Both the position numbers and the translations under genes were made by a program. A stretch of DNA of 64,000 nt from Monocercomonoides exilis (taxonomy: Eukaryota > Preaxostyla > Oxymonadida > Polymastigidae), in the NCBI GenBank assembly GCA_001643675.2, contig LSRY02000047.1, forward strand, positions 372,001 to 436,000, given 5' to 3'. Shown one piece after another: positions 25,201 through 34,927 of the stretch. Each line of letters opens with the position of its first letter. The first letter of the stretch is position 1. The notes under the pieces are model-generated. The model saw nothing but the letters and a program-made list of their open reading frames with translations. It was not told the origin of the DNA and ran no database searches.

Positions 25201-27310
25201 TTGTGTGTCCTTCTGCAAAATGGTTGATTTGGACTCATGCATTTTCGAGGGAGAAAAGAAAATGGCAGAGGAAGAAGAGATCGAAGAGGCAACAAAGAGA
25301 GATGAACTGTGCAAGTGGAATGGATCACTTGTTGACACGATAAACAGCACGATTTGTGTGAAATACTCAGAGGTGGCGAATTCTGGGAAAGGAGGGATGT
25401 CCATATGGGGTGGGGTGGTATCCATTGAAAAAAGTGAGTTTTGGAACAACAATCCAGAGGTGCCAGGGTATGTGTCAGCTCGGAGGAATGTGCTGTGCGC
25501 AGGAGCAGGGGAGTTGAATGTGATGAGTCTGAAAGGAGGGGATGGAGTGTTGCCGAATGCATCGCTGTGGATTCTGAACGATGGGTGTGTTGTTGAAGGG
25601 GTGGTGACAGACAGAGAATCGTTGCTTTTCATTCCAGTGTTGGAGGATATGAAGGTTGAGTGCACAAAAAAGAAATGTGAGGTGGTGTTTTTTGGGCATG
25701 AACTTATGCCTTGTAATTTGTCATTCCAGGTTGTATATGCAGCAGGAGACTCGAAACAAATTGATAAGCATGTGTTTTTGGAGGGAGGATATATTTCAGA
25801 ATGTGAGGTGCGAGGCACAGTGGAAAACACAAAAATGACAACAGCATCTGAGGAGACAGAAGTGTCAGTGTGCATTCTTTTTGGGAATGAAGGATCTCCA
25901 TCATCAACCGAATCATTTGTTGTGAAGAACAGAAGCGATCTCAAACCAAAAGGGGATGAAAGAATTGTTGAAGGAGGAAAAGAAGGAAAATCTTATTGGT
26001 TGTTGATTGTGATTGTAATGGCTGCTGTACTATTAATAGTTTTGATAGTTTCAATTGTTCTTGCTATTAGGTGGAGAAAACAGAAGAGAAGGACAGAAGA
26101 ATTAGAAGAGATTGTGAATGATAACATCAAAAAGGATCCGAAGGCGTTCGAGATGGTTACGATGGAGATGTCGCCAGAGGAGCAGTGGAGGAGAGCCGAA
26201 AGGGAGGCTGAGAAGAAGAATGAAGAGAGGATCAAGAAGAGGGTGTATGCGAAAAGCTTGGGACATTCAGAATCATCAGAGCATCTTCTCTCCGAGAGTG
26301 GTTCAACTGAATACATTCTGGGAAGAGATTCAGACAAGATCCCTGATTGGGCATTAGAAAAGGAGGAGGAAGAAGAGCTCAGGAAGAGAACACCATCACC
26401 ATCCATTTCATCCACTTCAACAACAGATTCAGAATCAACTTTTGTCCGAGGGGAGGACCTGTGCCCCACCACCTCATCAATGTCGAATCTGGTGGATGCA
26501 ATGGCATGTTCTTCGCCTCACGAGAAGCTGATTGTGGATCTGAGGGATTCGCTGTTCATGCTGCTGCATGGGCGGAATAAAACAAAGGAGATGGCGATTG
26601 GCACCTTGAAAGAAAGAGAGATGACAGCTGCTCAAATCCTGTTCTGGGTGGCCAATCTCGCTCTTCACTCATTTGATGAAATGGAAAATGAATTATCTTC
26701 TCTTGCCGATCTGAGTCCGCACATTGTGCTGTTCTCCGAACACATGGTGATATGCATTGTGATGCATTCTAATTGCTTCTTCGATTCTGATTCGGATTCT
26801 TCGTCGATATCTTCATCAACTGTTGCTACGTCTGCAAGTGATGATGATGATGATGATTCTCTTCCTTCATCAGCGTTTGAGGATGAGAATGACTTCAAAA
26901 AAGAGTGCTTGAGGTGGAAGGCACCAGAATTGTTGATGAACAAGAAGATGGGAGCGACAAAGGAGTCTGTTTCATTCTCGATCGGTATGATGCTGTGGGA
27001 GTGTTTGACATTGAATATTCCCTTTGGGGAGTATGAAGCAGAAACAGCTGGAGATAAGATCGTGAAAGGAGAGAGACCAAGTTTGGAGGGAATTCAAAGC
27101 TCAAAGCATTTGCAAGCAGTTATTTCGTGCACTTCAGGGAATTCTGAAGACAGACCCACATTGGCTGATCTGAAGCGTCACTTTATCCAGTGCTTCCCAG
27201 CAGATGTAGTGCTGATCACAGTTTCAGATGCCATTATCGATGAAGAAGGTTCTGATGATGAACAAGTTCCAAGCAACAACAACGAAAGCTGTGGGCAATC
27301 GGAATCTTGA
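19220..27310 (+). CDS. Giant beta-helix receptor with a C-terminal pseudokinase
   Basis: A single intronless frame of 2,696 residues. The start is the ATG giving signal peptide MRWQCFVLYLVQSYCIA; an upstream in-frame TTG at 19202 is not a likely start. The ectodomain (to about residue 2255) has four modules. Each opens with a Cys-Gly motif: CGKSESDAC (about 576), CGHVLYPCKT (about 929), CGDYRVMCGT (about 1307) and CGSVTAPCRT (about 1692), each followed by short strands with GGG/GGA turns and FxGC repeats. This fits tandem right-handed parallel beta-helices. One TM segment (about 2257-2284, LLIVIVMAAVLLIVLIVSIV) is followed by basic WRKQKRR. The cytosolic part has a kinase-like region: ADLSPHIVLF resembles HRDLSPHNVLL but lacks the HR and the Asn, no glycine loop or DFG is visible, then RWKAPELL (about 2565), FSIGMMLWECLTLNIPFGE and DRPTLADLKRHF. 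A catalytically dead receptor is inferred. Acidic/Ser runs interrupt the domain. The function is unknown; surface recognition is likely. Confidence 0.9.
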   Translation: MRWQCFVLYLVQSYCIAQHHFLQSNEQLSSPGLLEQIDHHNSLYSSGNFCNNERNSFSLRVKSSDWSEMKASVKLRNASLEVRKGGFTPKEQEHVVHLEGKSLLVLNDCKITFCGRSQKSLICHQGGNIHLRNISFCFADCWAFSVQPVVWSQKDHSSAVGDGNLIVENSAFSCFELKQGPFLHSESISSVLLAQTLFFNISTAVTNRQSNICTENACTSALSNCVFCNVDDAIYGGIVASMNSQQAQLFATNCSFVRCFHSSNARNTSTHADISSSISFISTDFESCSGVKGGAITANDHPSLALCIVDCKFKNCTASGKAGALFVFNIMCVHIKKSNFSDNSASDRGTTEFLNISAGFYIGDCHFEFGKTTKENHALIVTTYIGATSCECFCPNEPSRHCASSSSSFSSDITEFSPKKEQTERIIPQKRNDEEGSLVERCSLQYGFAENLGGAVSIQESKSPFSMRECDFQHNRAKGSFIGCLELIIKKDSFISRTWLAFCYFYNNSVSGGLGNDVYLNHFSEYTLTSELLFNCFTTEKSSKSVSNSTHDFSDWIGETLIERYVSTSGSDNKSMCGKSESDACLTIGYATSQFVHWMDCSIHLLRGRYEQEGTTIEVGEKRIGIRGKGKADTTISSQLLENGKEALWLVNEGRLAMESLTFVRVCEEERHQMQRMIVLETATGDGRIDLNDMRIEGEKATESLSFSAPLLEAKGGKMNLNNVECTSMRSSVPLLSLSEGGLLEMNLCNIFGIESVGDCPSVVDGLSSKGMISCSECVFEGCLGRMSKKGGCMKFTVDADNEAILLNGTSFDGCEASTEVDDETKSGRGGGMYLGATLGSGIRMMELQFSRNKATCGRDIYFVCEDLRVSVTQLMFPFWSSIENKENSLFGSDDQVARGCDVDLFVFLEGFLEKEVYVGQSGEDATYCGHVLYPCKTLDEGMKHLGSVEEDGRIVVKENGVCRKQLNISGVIVNGVGSSEAVGIELHESLSGSEKDVLVSEADATWESVDLLFPSLFISPEGVESLLNSRNGVLKMCSFSFLSLTFQQKVGFCLLKADGGRVEMMGVKVIGKQGVLSFASSPFACSSSVGEWKMTKCLVGNMKVEGGSVLCIAYSSPQSECKISMQNCTITSVENTNGDVCVLNTMLNVQTTMIVELDAVVFEGCKSAKSERGGALGMSMGCGSSLSVVNDSQFGGCECSSESGKGGGVFVECKSDGDEYFFSSVVFGDTNKAKQGKNVFVMSDKLNSSVSMMHFGDWICTWKEEQNVFVGSDEHFGEGANLGLFLFEYFAPEIWVSSENGYDAIGCGDYRVMCGTVGFGLERLSSGESEGSQKTLSLMDENWMKEEMELDDHQIESGLENEKTALVVSCEVSGSREDAVLVSGKGRLRMLSISLGSALSERKSVLFAVNQQKSELCVERCDFAKQDGASGMNFNLIRQSSGKVEIIGCVIDELTMGASAFVVGGGSSCFGMNRTKVMRVEFEEGCALEIEDGGKQNGAEELGVGIEGCTFTSVQQTGVEEKRKPSIVDSHVLRSGYSFVVLNSSFEGCSSAEEREGGVLHCEYERGMKFEIKDSNGTSCSAVKGKGGFLFLDCRGEGELGFLLNNTLFRNNMAVKGRDVFVVCYLIKEQINEGQFVFRMDEGAFNRTDALYGRDSTLGEEDEDINLIGYVLFYRSDTVYVSSAKFDETRMCGSVTAPCRTVDVGNEHVQGDYDRRILIEGCVPIEGWMRAENVVLQRKGKGEGMVILMIGAEDEAESVISCNGDVMLQGLSVVFSEQSVIGKQSSVLLCEENGELSVASCSFGRMKVGEEGSDNRLSIPFSLVKCVGGSVLMSSVVIEGLTFEKSVLVFSEGSALRMQGLNCFDAVLCESFLASRECKMALDGINISGIIAEASIFEMQGVNGEMSIEKMVMKNVELRNGSIVDIQEAKPEREQEEENNEPVAMMSVFEYANITSSHSESAVIMCNGFRGAMRFANCTVKENRMKKEKGDELCVSFCKMVDLDSCIFEGEKKMAEEEEIEEATKRDELCKWNGSLVDTINSTICVKYSEVANSGKGGMSIWGGVVSIEKSEFWNNNPEVPGYVSARRNVLCAGAGELNVMSLKGGDGVLPNASLWILNDGCVVEGVVTDRESLLFIPVLEDMKVECTKKKCEVVFFGHELMPCNLSFQVVYAAGDSKQIDKHVFLEGGYISECEVRGTVENTKMTTASEETEVSVCILFGNEGSPSSTESFVVKNRSDLKPKGDERIVEGGKEGKSYWLLIVIVMAAVLLIVLIVSIVLAIRWRKQKRRTEELEEIVNDNIKKDPKAFEMVTMEMSPEEQWRRAEREAEKKNEERIKKRVYAKSLGHSESSEHLLSESGSTEYILGRDSDKIPDWALEKEEEEELRKRTPSPSISSTSTTDSESTFVRGEDLCPTTSSMSNLVDAMACSSPHEKLIVDLRDSLFMLLHGRNKTKEMAIGTLKEREMTAAQILFWVANLALHSFDEMENELSSLADLSPHIVLFSEHMVICIVMHSNCFFDSDSDSSSISSSTVATSASDDDDDDSLPSSAFEDENDFKKECLRWKAPELLMNKKMGATKESVSFSIGMMLWECLTLNIPFGEYEAETAGDKIVKGERPSLEGIQSSKHLQAVISCTSGNSEDRPTLADLKRHFIQCFPADVVLITVSDAIIDEEGSDDEQVPSNNNESCGQSES

Positions 27311-28666
27311 AATATGCAGATTTCCCTCTTGCACATTTTATGAATGAAACAATATTTTCAAATTGACAAAAAGACACAAGAGTGCATTTGCTTCGTAGAA
27401 GAAACATGAGATTTAAAAGAACTGCCATTACCTAAAGTTGCTTTGGGTTTTTGAAATAAAAGGCTTTTCAACAGAGAATTACAAGAATCATGTGGAATCG
27501 TATCAATATTATCGCCAAAAGTTGTAACTTCTACCAATCATTGTCATAATATCATTGAAATTTTTGAATATGTTACCCGTTTTGCAAGCTCAATGAAAAC
27601 GGATTTTGTTTGTATGTTGTCCAGGAAACATCAAATGTCAACAGCCTTTGCTTGGATTTGTGTTCAAAATGCAAATACTCAAAAGTTCTATTGGTTTGAG
27701 AGTGGGTTCCAAAAATGATTGTCTTTATTTCTCAAGGGAGTCATGATTAAATTTGACATTTCTTGCTCATTCACTTCACATTTAATTCCATTTCAACAAA
27801 ACAATAAATATGGTTCTCAATATTTTCAAAGGCCTTTAAAAAGCACTTTTTCTTTCTTTCAATAGTCCAGATTCTTGAGTGAAAATTGAATTTGTCAAAA
27901 AGAAAAAGGTTGCTGCCAAAAATAAAATAGAAAATGGACTTCAATGACTAGATAGTTTATCAATATGCATATTTGCAAGTGCATAATATCTCAACATCCA
28001 AAGAAGATTGACACAAAACAATATGCAGTTGTATTGTCTGCTGTTGTGTGCCAAACACTGCTTTGGTTCTGAAACAACAGCGCACAAGCAAGCCAAAAGA
28101 AATCAACGTGCTTTTGCAATCAGATGCAATAAATGATAAACGGTTTTGCAGGGGAAAATGGAAAAAATTTTCAATAAAATAAAAAATGCAAATTTAAAAA
28201 GAAAACAAATTAAAAACATGGAAGAGAAACGCATGAATGGAAAAATACGAATTTGACGTACAAACAGACGGACAGAAAGAAAGAAAGAAAGAAAGAAAGA
28301 AACAGAAATTTTCAAAGCCCACCCATATCCACTTTGACTCTTTTTTTAATTTGTTTTTATTATTCCATTTTTAATTTCGGTATTCGATTCGATTATTTTG
28401 AGCTGTTATTTGGTTTCTTTTTCTGTTTGTTCGTTTTTCAAATGTCAATTGATGCCTTTTTTTAAAGAAGATGGAAATGAAAACCTGGTTGAAGAAGAAG
28501 AAGAAGAAGAAGAAGAAGAAGAAGAAGAAGATGATGATGATGATGATGATGACGATTCTTGTGATGATAATTTAAGATATTGTGAAGTGATTTCTGATGT
28601 GAAAGAGAGAGAGAGAAAAAAGAAGAAGGAGAAGATAAAGAAGAAGGAGAAAATGTAAATATTCGG
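27311..28666. other. Intergenic DNA between convergent genes
   Basis: AT-rich, between the receptor gene (+) and the kinase-like gene (-). It contains AAAG simple repeats (about 28275-28302) and a (GAA)n-(GAT)n tract (about 28490-28555). That tract can be read as an Asp/Glu-rich frame ending at 28658, but it has no other support. Nothing else recognised. Confidence 0.5.
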
Positions 28667-31321
28667 TTATAAGAATTTGGCGAATAGCCATGAATATTCT
28701 TTGAAAAAAGAAAGATAAGGATTATTACGAAGAAATTCGGGATTATTAGAAATATTATAACGACTACAAAGAATAAATGTAATACCACGAATAAGAACAT
28801 CGCGATAAGGAAAAAGAAAAGGAAAGGCATCAAGAAGAAATGGAAAAGAACGAACAAGAACTTTGCGATGACGAAGAAGATAAAAAACATCACGAAGAAG
28901 ACGACGACGATTTAGAAGTTGACGAAGAAGAGAAACAATTGAAGAAAAAGTAGAGTAGGAAGATTTTGAGGAAGAAGAAGAAGATGATGATGATGAATAC
29001 CAATCATAAACCTCAGAAAGACAAAAAGAGGGAGAAGAGGTAGATGAAGAATCTGATTCTGTGTCTGGATAAAAATCAGAATCAGAACCTGAATCAGAAT
29101 CAGGAAAGAATGACTCACGATGCTGAGAAGCAGATGAAGGGTGATGAGAATGACGGCGGGAACAGGAAGAATTGGAGAATTTAGTGGGATGCTTGAGTGC
29201 ATAGGCCGAAGTTGGAGAGCGATGGGAGTTTGAAGAGCTCTTCAGGTGGACAAGAGGAGGAGTTGGCTGGCTGTGAATGGAATGAGAATGAGAATGAGAA
29301 TGAGAATGAGACTTAGAAGAGAATGAATGCTGGGAAGAGGTCTTAGTGCGTTTGTGAATAGAAGGAGACAGAGGAGAAGACGGATAAGAAGGGCAGCAAG
29401 CATATGAAGAAGAAGAGGGACAAGAAGATAAGGAAGAGGAAGAAGAATCACAAAAGGAGTCTGAATCTGAATAATCATAGTGCTGAGAAGAAGAATGAGA
29501 AGAAGAGTGATGAGAAGGGCGATAAAAAGAGGAGGAAGAAGAAGAAGATGATGATGAAGGAGGAAGAAGAGGAAGAAGAAGAAGAGGAAGAGATGGAGGA
29601 GAAGAAGAAATTGATTCAAATTGAGCTTTTGGAGGAGCACCTAATACAAATTTTGTTTGAGAGTTGGAAGAAGAAGAAGAAGAAGAAGAAGAAGAAGAAG
29701 AAGAAGAAGAAGAAGAAGATGATGATGATGAGCCTATATGAAGAAAAGAAGGGGGAAGATTGGGAAAGATAGGAGGAAGATTGGCAGAAGGGAGTAAAAG
29801 AATAGTTTGAGGATGAGATGACGAAGAAGAAGAAGTCTGTTCCTTGCTTTCCAAAAAATTATCCTCTTCCATCGTTTTTTGTTGTGTCTTTATCTTTTTG
29901 GCATCACTACAATTTTTGCTGACTGCTCGCTCTTTGTGAAGTAATTGACGTTCCTGCTCTTGTTGTCTTTCCATCAAATTCATCTTCGCCTTCAGCTCTT
30001 CGTTAATTTCAGTCAGCAATTTTTCCTTCTTCTCAATCTCTTCTTTTTCTTGTTTCAAAAGAGCCACAGATGCACTCATATCTGTAGCGTTGCTCTTCGT
30101 CTTTCTCGTCGGTTGTTCAGTTCTTTCATCTTTTTGTGTGCTTTGTGAGTAATCTCTGTGTTTCTGACTGTCTTCCTTTGAGTCTTTGAAGCGGTTTTCA
30201 ATATTACGATGAGTTTGTTTGTACATTTCCAGTTTCGTCTTGTCTTGTCTTGGAAGTTTAGACATCACACTCGGATAAGTTAGCACGTCGATCAAGTCTA
30301 ATTCGCTGTCTGGGTTGTGGATTAGCAAAATCGATATTAGCGACACAATCCCTTTGTCAATTGAATCCCTGAAGTGATTCTCAACAAATCTCCTTGAGCC
30401 ATTCAATGACAATTGATCCAAATCATTTGATGACAAAGGATGGAGCGTGCACAATTCAAAGAGCACCATTCCAAGTTGCCTGAGATCGGTTGCTGAGTCT
30501 GAAAACGCTTGTGCTGCTGATGAAGACGAACTCGAAGACGAAGCAGATGCTCGTCCCATGGCCAAATTTTGCTTTTTGATTCGAAATAAGCCTGATTGAT
30601 AATATCAAAAACGTTTTCACATTCAGATTTGTGAAAAATAAAAAAAAGGAAAAACTTTTTTCACATGCCTAGTTTCACGTGTCCATCAGGTGTCAGACGA
30701 ATGTTGTTCGAATGAATGTTACCATGCTTCAAATCCACCTTGACATATTCAAAAAGCCCCAGCAAAAGTTCTGTTATGATGGTCCACAATTCCTTCAACA
30801 AATTAAAAAATGAAAAACACATTTTTTTTAATAATATTATTTTATAAATTGCAGATTTATTCTTGTTAATAAATGCAAAATGCAAACTTCATTAGAATAG
30901 TATTTCCAGTGTTTTTTTCTCTTCTGAATATCATCTTTCAGGAAAGTTCCTTCACAGTGCTCAAAAATAATGAAAAATTCGTTATCATCATCAAATGTTG
31001 ATTCTACAATGTTTTCAGTATATGGACTTTTGATTGTTTTCGCTTTCGAAAGCTTCAAGTTAATTTGTTCATTTGCCAAACAAAATTTGTCTTCAAAATG
31101 GTAATGCTTCAAAATGTTCTTTTCTCCATTTTCTTTCATTGTGCTGAACACTCTGCACTCATCAACATTCCTCAAAAACTTCACGGATTTATCTTTCAAA
31201 GTGTAATGCACAGATAAATTTATAGGTGAGTCAAATTTAGCAACTTTGCAAAAACAAAAAACTGCAAACATTCATCCAATAAAAATTGCTCAAATCTCTT
31301 TTCTGCTTGAGATTTCGCCAT
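28667..31321 (-). CDS. Protein-kinase-like protein with degenerate catalytic loop and poly-Ser tail
   Basis: Four exons, 31321-31270, 31243-30888, 30792-30669 and 30591-28667, join in frame to 818 residues. The N-lobe is weak: a helix-C-like segment (NILKHYHFEDK) and a hinge-like FFIIFEHCEGTFL are visible, but no glycine loop. After the second intron comes LWTIITELLLGLFEYV, then KHGNIHSNNIRLTPDGHVKLG (residues 158-178). The usual HRDxKxxN is therefore HGNIHSNN, and the DFG position reads GLF. TDLRQLGMVLFELCTLHPL follows, matching kinase subdomain IX. The remainder is a coiled Lys/Glu region and a very long Ser-rich, disordered tail. It is probably a pseudokinase, convergent with the receptor pseudokinase gene. 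Introns: 26 nt (doubtfully short; the start may be elsewhere), 95 nt (donor GTTTGC) and 77 nt with an apparent GC-AG pair (GCATGT...TCAG). Confidence 0.72.
29670..29720. repeat. (GAA)n microsatellite coding for poly-Ser
   Basis: A pure GAA run on the + strand followed by GAT units. On the coding minus strand it reads TCT/TTC-type repeats translated as a long Ser run in the kinase-like gene tail. Length change here would alter the Ser tract in frame. Confidence 0.85.
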
Positions 31322-31636
31322 CAAAGCTATCTTACGTTTGTAAAGATAATATTTAATATAAATATGCAGAATAACGTGGAAAAAAGCAATTATTGATGAA
31401 TCAAACTTTGTTAAAGGTAATATAATGGTTGGGCTTTTTGAAAACGAATATTTGTGTTTATTTTCAAATTTGTTTGAAAATTTGCTTTTGTTCATATAAT
31501 AAAAACATTTTTCGTTTTTGTGATTATTTTCCATTTCAATCAAAAAATATGAAATTATTGGATTTTGTTTTTACCGTTATTTGGGTTTTTGGAAAACGTT
31601 CTATTTTGACTTCAATGGAATAAACTATCTTTGTTG

Positions 31637-31693
31637 TAGCCCTGGGTGACGTGAAGGAAAAAATTCATCACGTCCGTCACCAATTTTCCACTT

Positions 31694-31727
<34 letters not shown>

Positions 31728-34341
31728 ATTTGCTGTTGTTTTAATAATTTGTCCATTTATTTTTTGCTGAATTCAGATAATCTTTTTTGAAATATATTAA
31801 AGATATTTTATATCAAAAATCCCATTTTTATATAATTAGAAAATTGAGCTTTCTCTGTATCAAAATCAAATAAGAGATTCATGTGCATAAGATGATGGTT
31901 TGAGTGCAGACTTTTCGTTGCTTTTTATAGTTATTCTTTCGCCTGGAATAGTTGTGCCAAAGCATGTGCTTATCAACTATTTATATAAAAACAACATTGT
32001 TTTCTGAATACAATGCATTTTCAAAGAAATGAGGGTAGAACATCTGTTGTAAATATGCTGATTTGCAGATAATATTGTGCTTAATTTTTTCATTTCAATT
32101 TTTTTCCAATTTTTTCATCAAAGAATTGGTGGCTAAAGTGGAACTGTGCGAAGATAAAGATCAAAAACAGAAAATAGAGAAAATGAATGAAGAATAATTT
32201 GGATCAATTTTCAAGAAAGAAATGGCGATGGAATTGATGATATGATTGGAGAAAAGAAAGTTACAATGGAAAATGCAATTTTGCTGTTGAAGTGTGTTGG
32301 ATATAATTAAATAATTATATTTATTTTAACAGCTTTCTTTTAATGAATCTTCGTTATGTTAAAAAGATTTGAGAAGTTAATTATTGATGAAAATGAGAAA
32401 AAAGAAGAAAAGAATGAAAGATTGCTATTTGGCCTATGAAAATCTAACATAATGCTTCACAGTTATTAAAATATCTGTTAGGAATTGCTTTTGATACGTG
32501 TGTCTTGACTTTTGATAACAGCTTTGAACAATGTTGAAAGCGAAGAACCATTGAAAGAAGGAAAAATGGTTTTATTTGCTGTGAATTGCAATAATGGATA
32601 AAATGTTTGTTCATTTTCTCTTTCTTTTTAATGATTTTGTATTTTTCTTGTATTTTTTTAACAGAAAATTGAAAAAGAACTTTTCCTGGATGAAATCAAA
32701 GAAATCATCAGGTATCACCAGCAACATTATAATCTGACTTGGCTTGAGCATCAGTCTGCTTGGTGGTTTTTGGTGTTCAGATATTGCAAGGGTTTCTCAT
32801 TTGAAATCGTAATTGTGAATGAACTGCATTTTGTGAGAGAAGAAGCAAAAGAACTGGAAGAGTTGTCAAAGAGTGTGGATTGGAAGAGAAAAGAAGAAGA
32901 AAGAGAAAAAGAAACTGAAGATGAGCTTGTTTTAAAGAGATGGCTCAAAATGTTGGAGATTTATTTTCACAATTGCAAATCATGGAATGAAGAACTTGCT
33001 GGACTCATCAGCAGCATTGTGAATGTATTTCGAGCAGCGAAGGATAATTACAAAGGAATAAGATAACAATTCATTTTTTCAATCAGAGTGGCAGCAAAAA
33101 ATAAATGTATGAAAATTGATACTTTAGCAAATGAACGCACTATTAATCTATTTTCGGAGGAAATGAATCAAATAATTTTGAAAGATGAAACTTGTTTGAA
33201 GTTATTTGAATTTCTCACTGAATATTTCAAGAAAATTGAAAAAAGCTGACGAAGAAGTGAAAAAAGACAAAGAAAAGCGAAATGTTTGAAAAGATGAAAG
33301 AAGAAGGATATGAAGATATCATCTCATGCTTTCATATTCTTCTTGATTTTCTTTTCAGAAAGTATAATTGTTTTTTGATATTGAAATTCTATGATTATTT
33401 TGTGAATTATTGGGAAATTGCTTTGAGTCTAATTACTTAAAAATGACATTTTTCCATTTTCATTATTTCGAAAAAAATGAAAACAATCATTTTCTTTTTT
33501 AAAAGCGACTGTTTTTCATTATTTCAAAAAAAAAGTGAAAAGGTGATAATAAAACAAAGTTGAAAATGCTATTTATGAATGAATAACTTTCTTATTTTCA
33601 TTGACTCTTCAAAGTTGTTTTCCTAAAATGAATTGTTACGTTCATCTTCTTCAATTTGTTCCATTTTGTATTATTCCTTTCATTATTTATATTCTCCTGA
33701 TGGCTCAACTTCTTCAATAGCAATTTCAACACACCCTGATTGAAAACCTTCGCCTGCTGTGCCCACAAACAAAAATTTTATTCACTTCATAAAAGCAATT
33801 GTGAATCTTATTGGTGTTCTTGGAATTAAAAAAAGTAATTTTTTTTCTGTAACGTCACATACGGTTCCGAATGAGTGCAAAAAATTGTAGAAAGATGGTT
33901 TTTGATATTAATAAGTTTCGTTTTTTTCCGATGAAAATTGTTGTATCACACGAAGCGAAAAGTTTGATGAGTTGATCAAACAAAGAACTATTCAACAACA
34001 AAAGAGTCGAATTCACAACTTCGAACAATCATCTATTTTTTAATCAATCAATGAGCATTCTTCAGCATCATTTTGAGATTTGTATTCAGTTCTTTCATAA
34101 AAAATAAGAGAATTTCCAATATTAATTAAAATTGTAATGGTTGTGTGAATTGAAAATAATTTAAGCTATCAAATAAGAAATTTTGCTAGTTTGTTTTGAT
34201 CTTCTGCTCCTTTTTATGCTTCATTTATTTAATGACTGCATATGACTTCAAAAGTCACTGACGTCAGTGAAGCGTCAAAATTCCGATTTCCGCTTTTGCG
34301 TCAGTGAAAATTGAATAATGGTAATTTTTAATTAATAATTT

Positions 34342-34373
<32 letters not shown>

Positions 34374-34450
34374 CGTGACGTGGAAAAATCTGTCACGTCC
34401 GTCAAAAATAGAAAATGTCACGTCAGAAGTCACCACGTCACCCAGGGCTA
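31637..34450. mobile_element. hAT-like non-autonomous transposon, 2.8 kb, exact 8-bp target duplication
   Basis: The termini are perfect 17-bp inverted repeats TAGCCCTGGGTGACGTG. They are flanked on both sides by CTTTGTTG (31629-31636 and 34451-34458), an exact 8-bp target duplication. Subterminal regions are dense in CACGTC/TGACG motifs on both ends and contain a long poly-A (left, about 31697-31731) and poly-T (right, about 34345-34373). Eight-bp duplications, short TIRs and repeated subterminal motifs are typical of hAT elements. No hAT transposase was recognised inside, so the element is probably non-autonomous, carrying cellular-gene-like cargo (32100-33250). The clean termini suggest a fairly recent insertion. 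Confidence 0.9.
32100..33250 (+). pseudogene. Cargo gene remnant inside the hAT-like element
   Basis: Exon-like plus-strand segments lie within the element: about 32130-32190, 32220-32300 (DDMIGEKKVTMENAILLLK), 32664-33066 (ending FRAAKDNYKGIR before TAA) and about 33088-33249 (starting after TTTCAATCAG, ending EKS before TGA). The segments are alpha-helical and Lys/Glu-rich and look like a cellular helical-repeat protein. They cannot be joined into one frame with good splice sites throughout, so decay is likely. No family is recognised; it does not resemble a transposase. Confidence 0.45.
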
Positions 34451-34549
34451 CTTTGTTGCCAAATTATTTTGGTAGAAATTATTCTGTGGTTATGTTTTGT
34501 TCATAATGAATAACATGTGTTCAACATCCGTCCATCTCATTAATAAATA

Positions 34550-34927
34550 CAGTTTATGCAAAAAAATTCCGTACATCGCAAAAAAGATCGGACAAGATCG
34601 ATATCTCAATAACCGCAAGAAGAAAAATTCTGTTAAATTTCCTCAAAATATATCTCATTAATGCAAATTCACGTGATATACAAAACTTTCAGGACAGCTT
34701 CGCTTGAGCTCAGAGAAAATATTTATTGAAATTTCGGAGAAATAGGATTTTGAGTTTCTCCGAGAATTCAAATATCATCTTTTCTGAGCTCAAGCGAAGC
34801 TGTCCTGAAAGTTTTGTATATCACGTGAATTTGCATTAATGAGATATATTTTGAGGAAATTTAACAGAATTTTTCTTCTTGCGGTTATTGAGATATCGAT
34901 CTTGTCAGGTCTTTTTTGCACAAACTG
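34550..34927. mobile_element. Palindromic MITE, family A, copy 2
   Basis: A 378-bp inverted repeat beginning CAGTTTATGC and ending GCACAAACTG, preceded by TA. The arms contain CGGACAAGATCGATATCTCA, AACCGCAAGAAG and CTCATTAATGCAAATTCACG, shared closely with the copy at 54314-54671 and more distantly with 14334-14691. The left arm carries a short extra segment near 34575-34590. It lies only 92 bp from the second target repeat of the hAT-like element. Confidence 0.9.

Noticed and set aside
21235-26943. Many minus-strand frames opposite the receptor gene
   Set aside because: Antisense shadows of the 2,696-codon plus-strand gene, rich in Ser, His and Cys as expected from its codon use.
28398-28658. 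Plus-strand frame with long Glu and Asp runs
   Set aside because: It is mostly microsatellite (GAA and GAT); no start context, domain or splice support.
29242-29772. Leu-rich minus and Lys/Glu-rich plus frames over the poly-Ser tail
   Set aside because: Shifted readings of the GAA/TCT repeat in the kinase-like gene.
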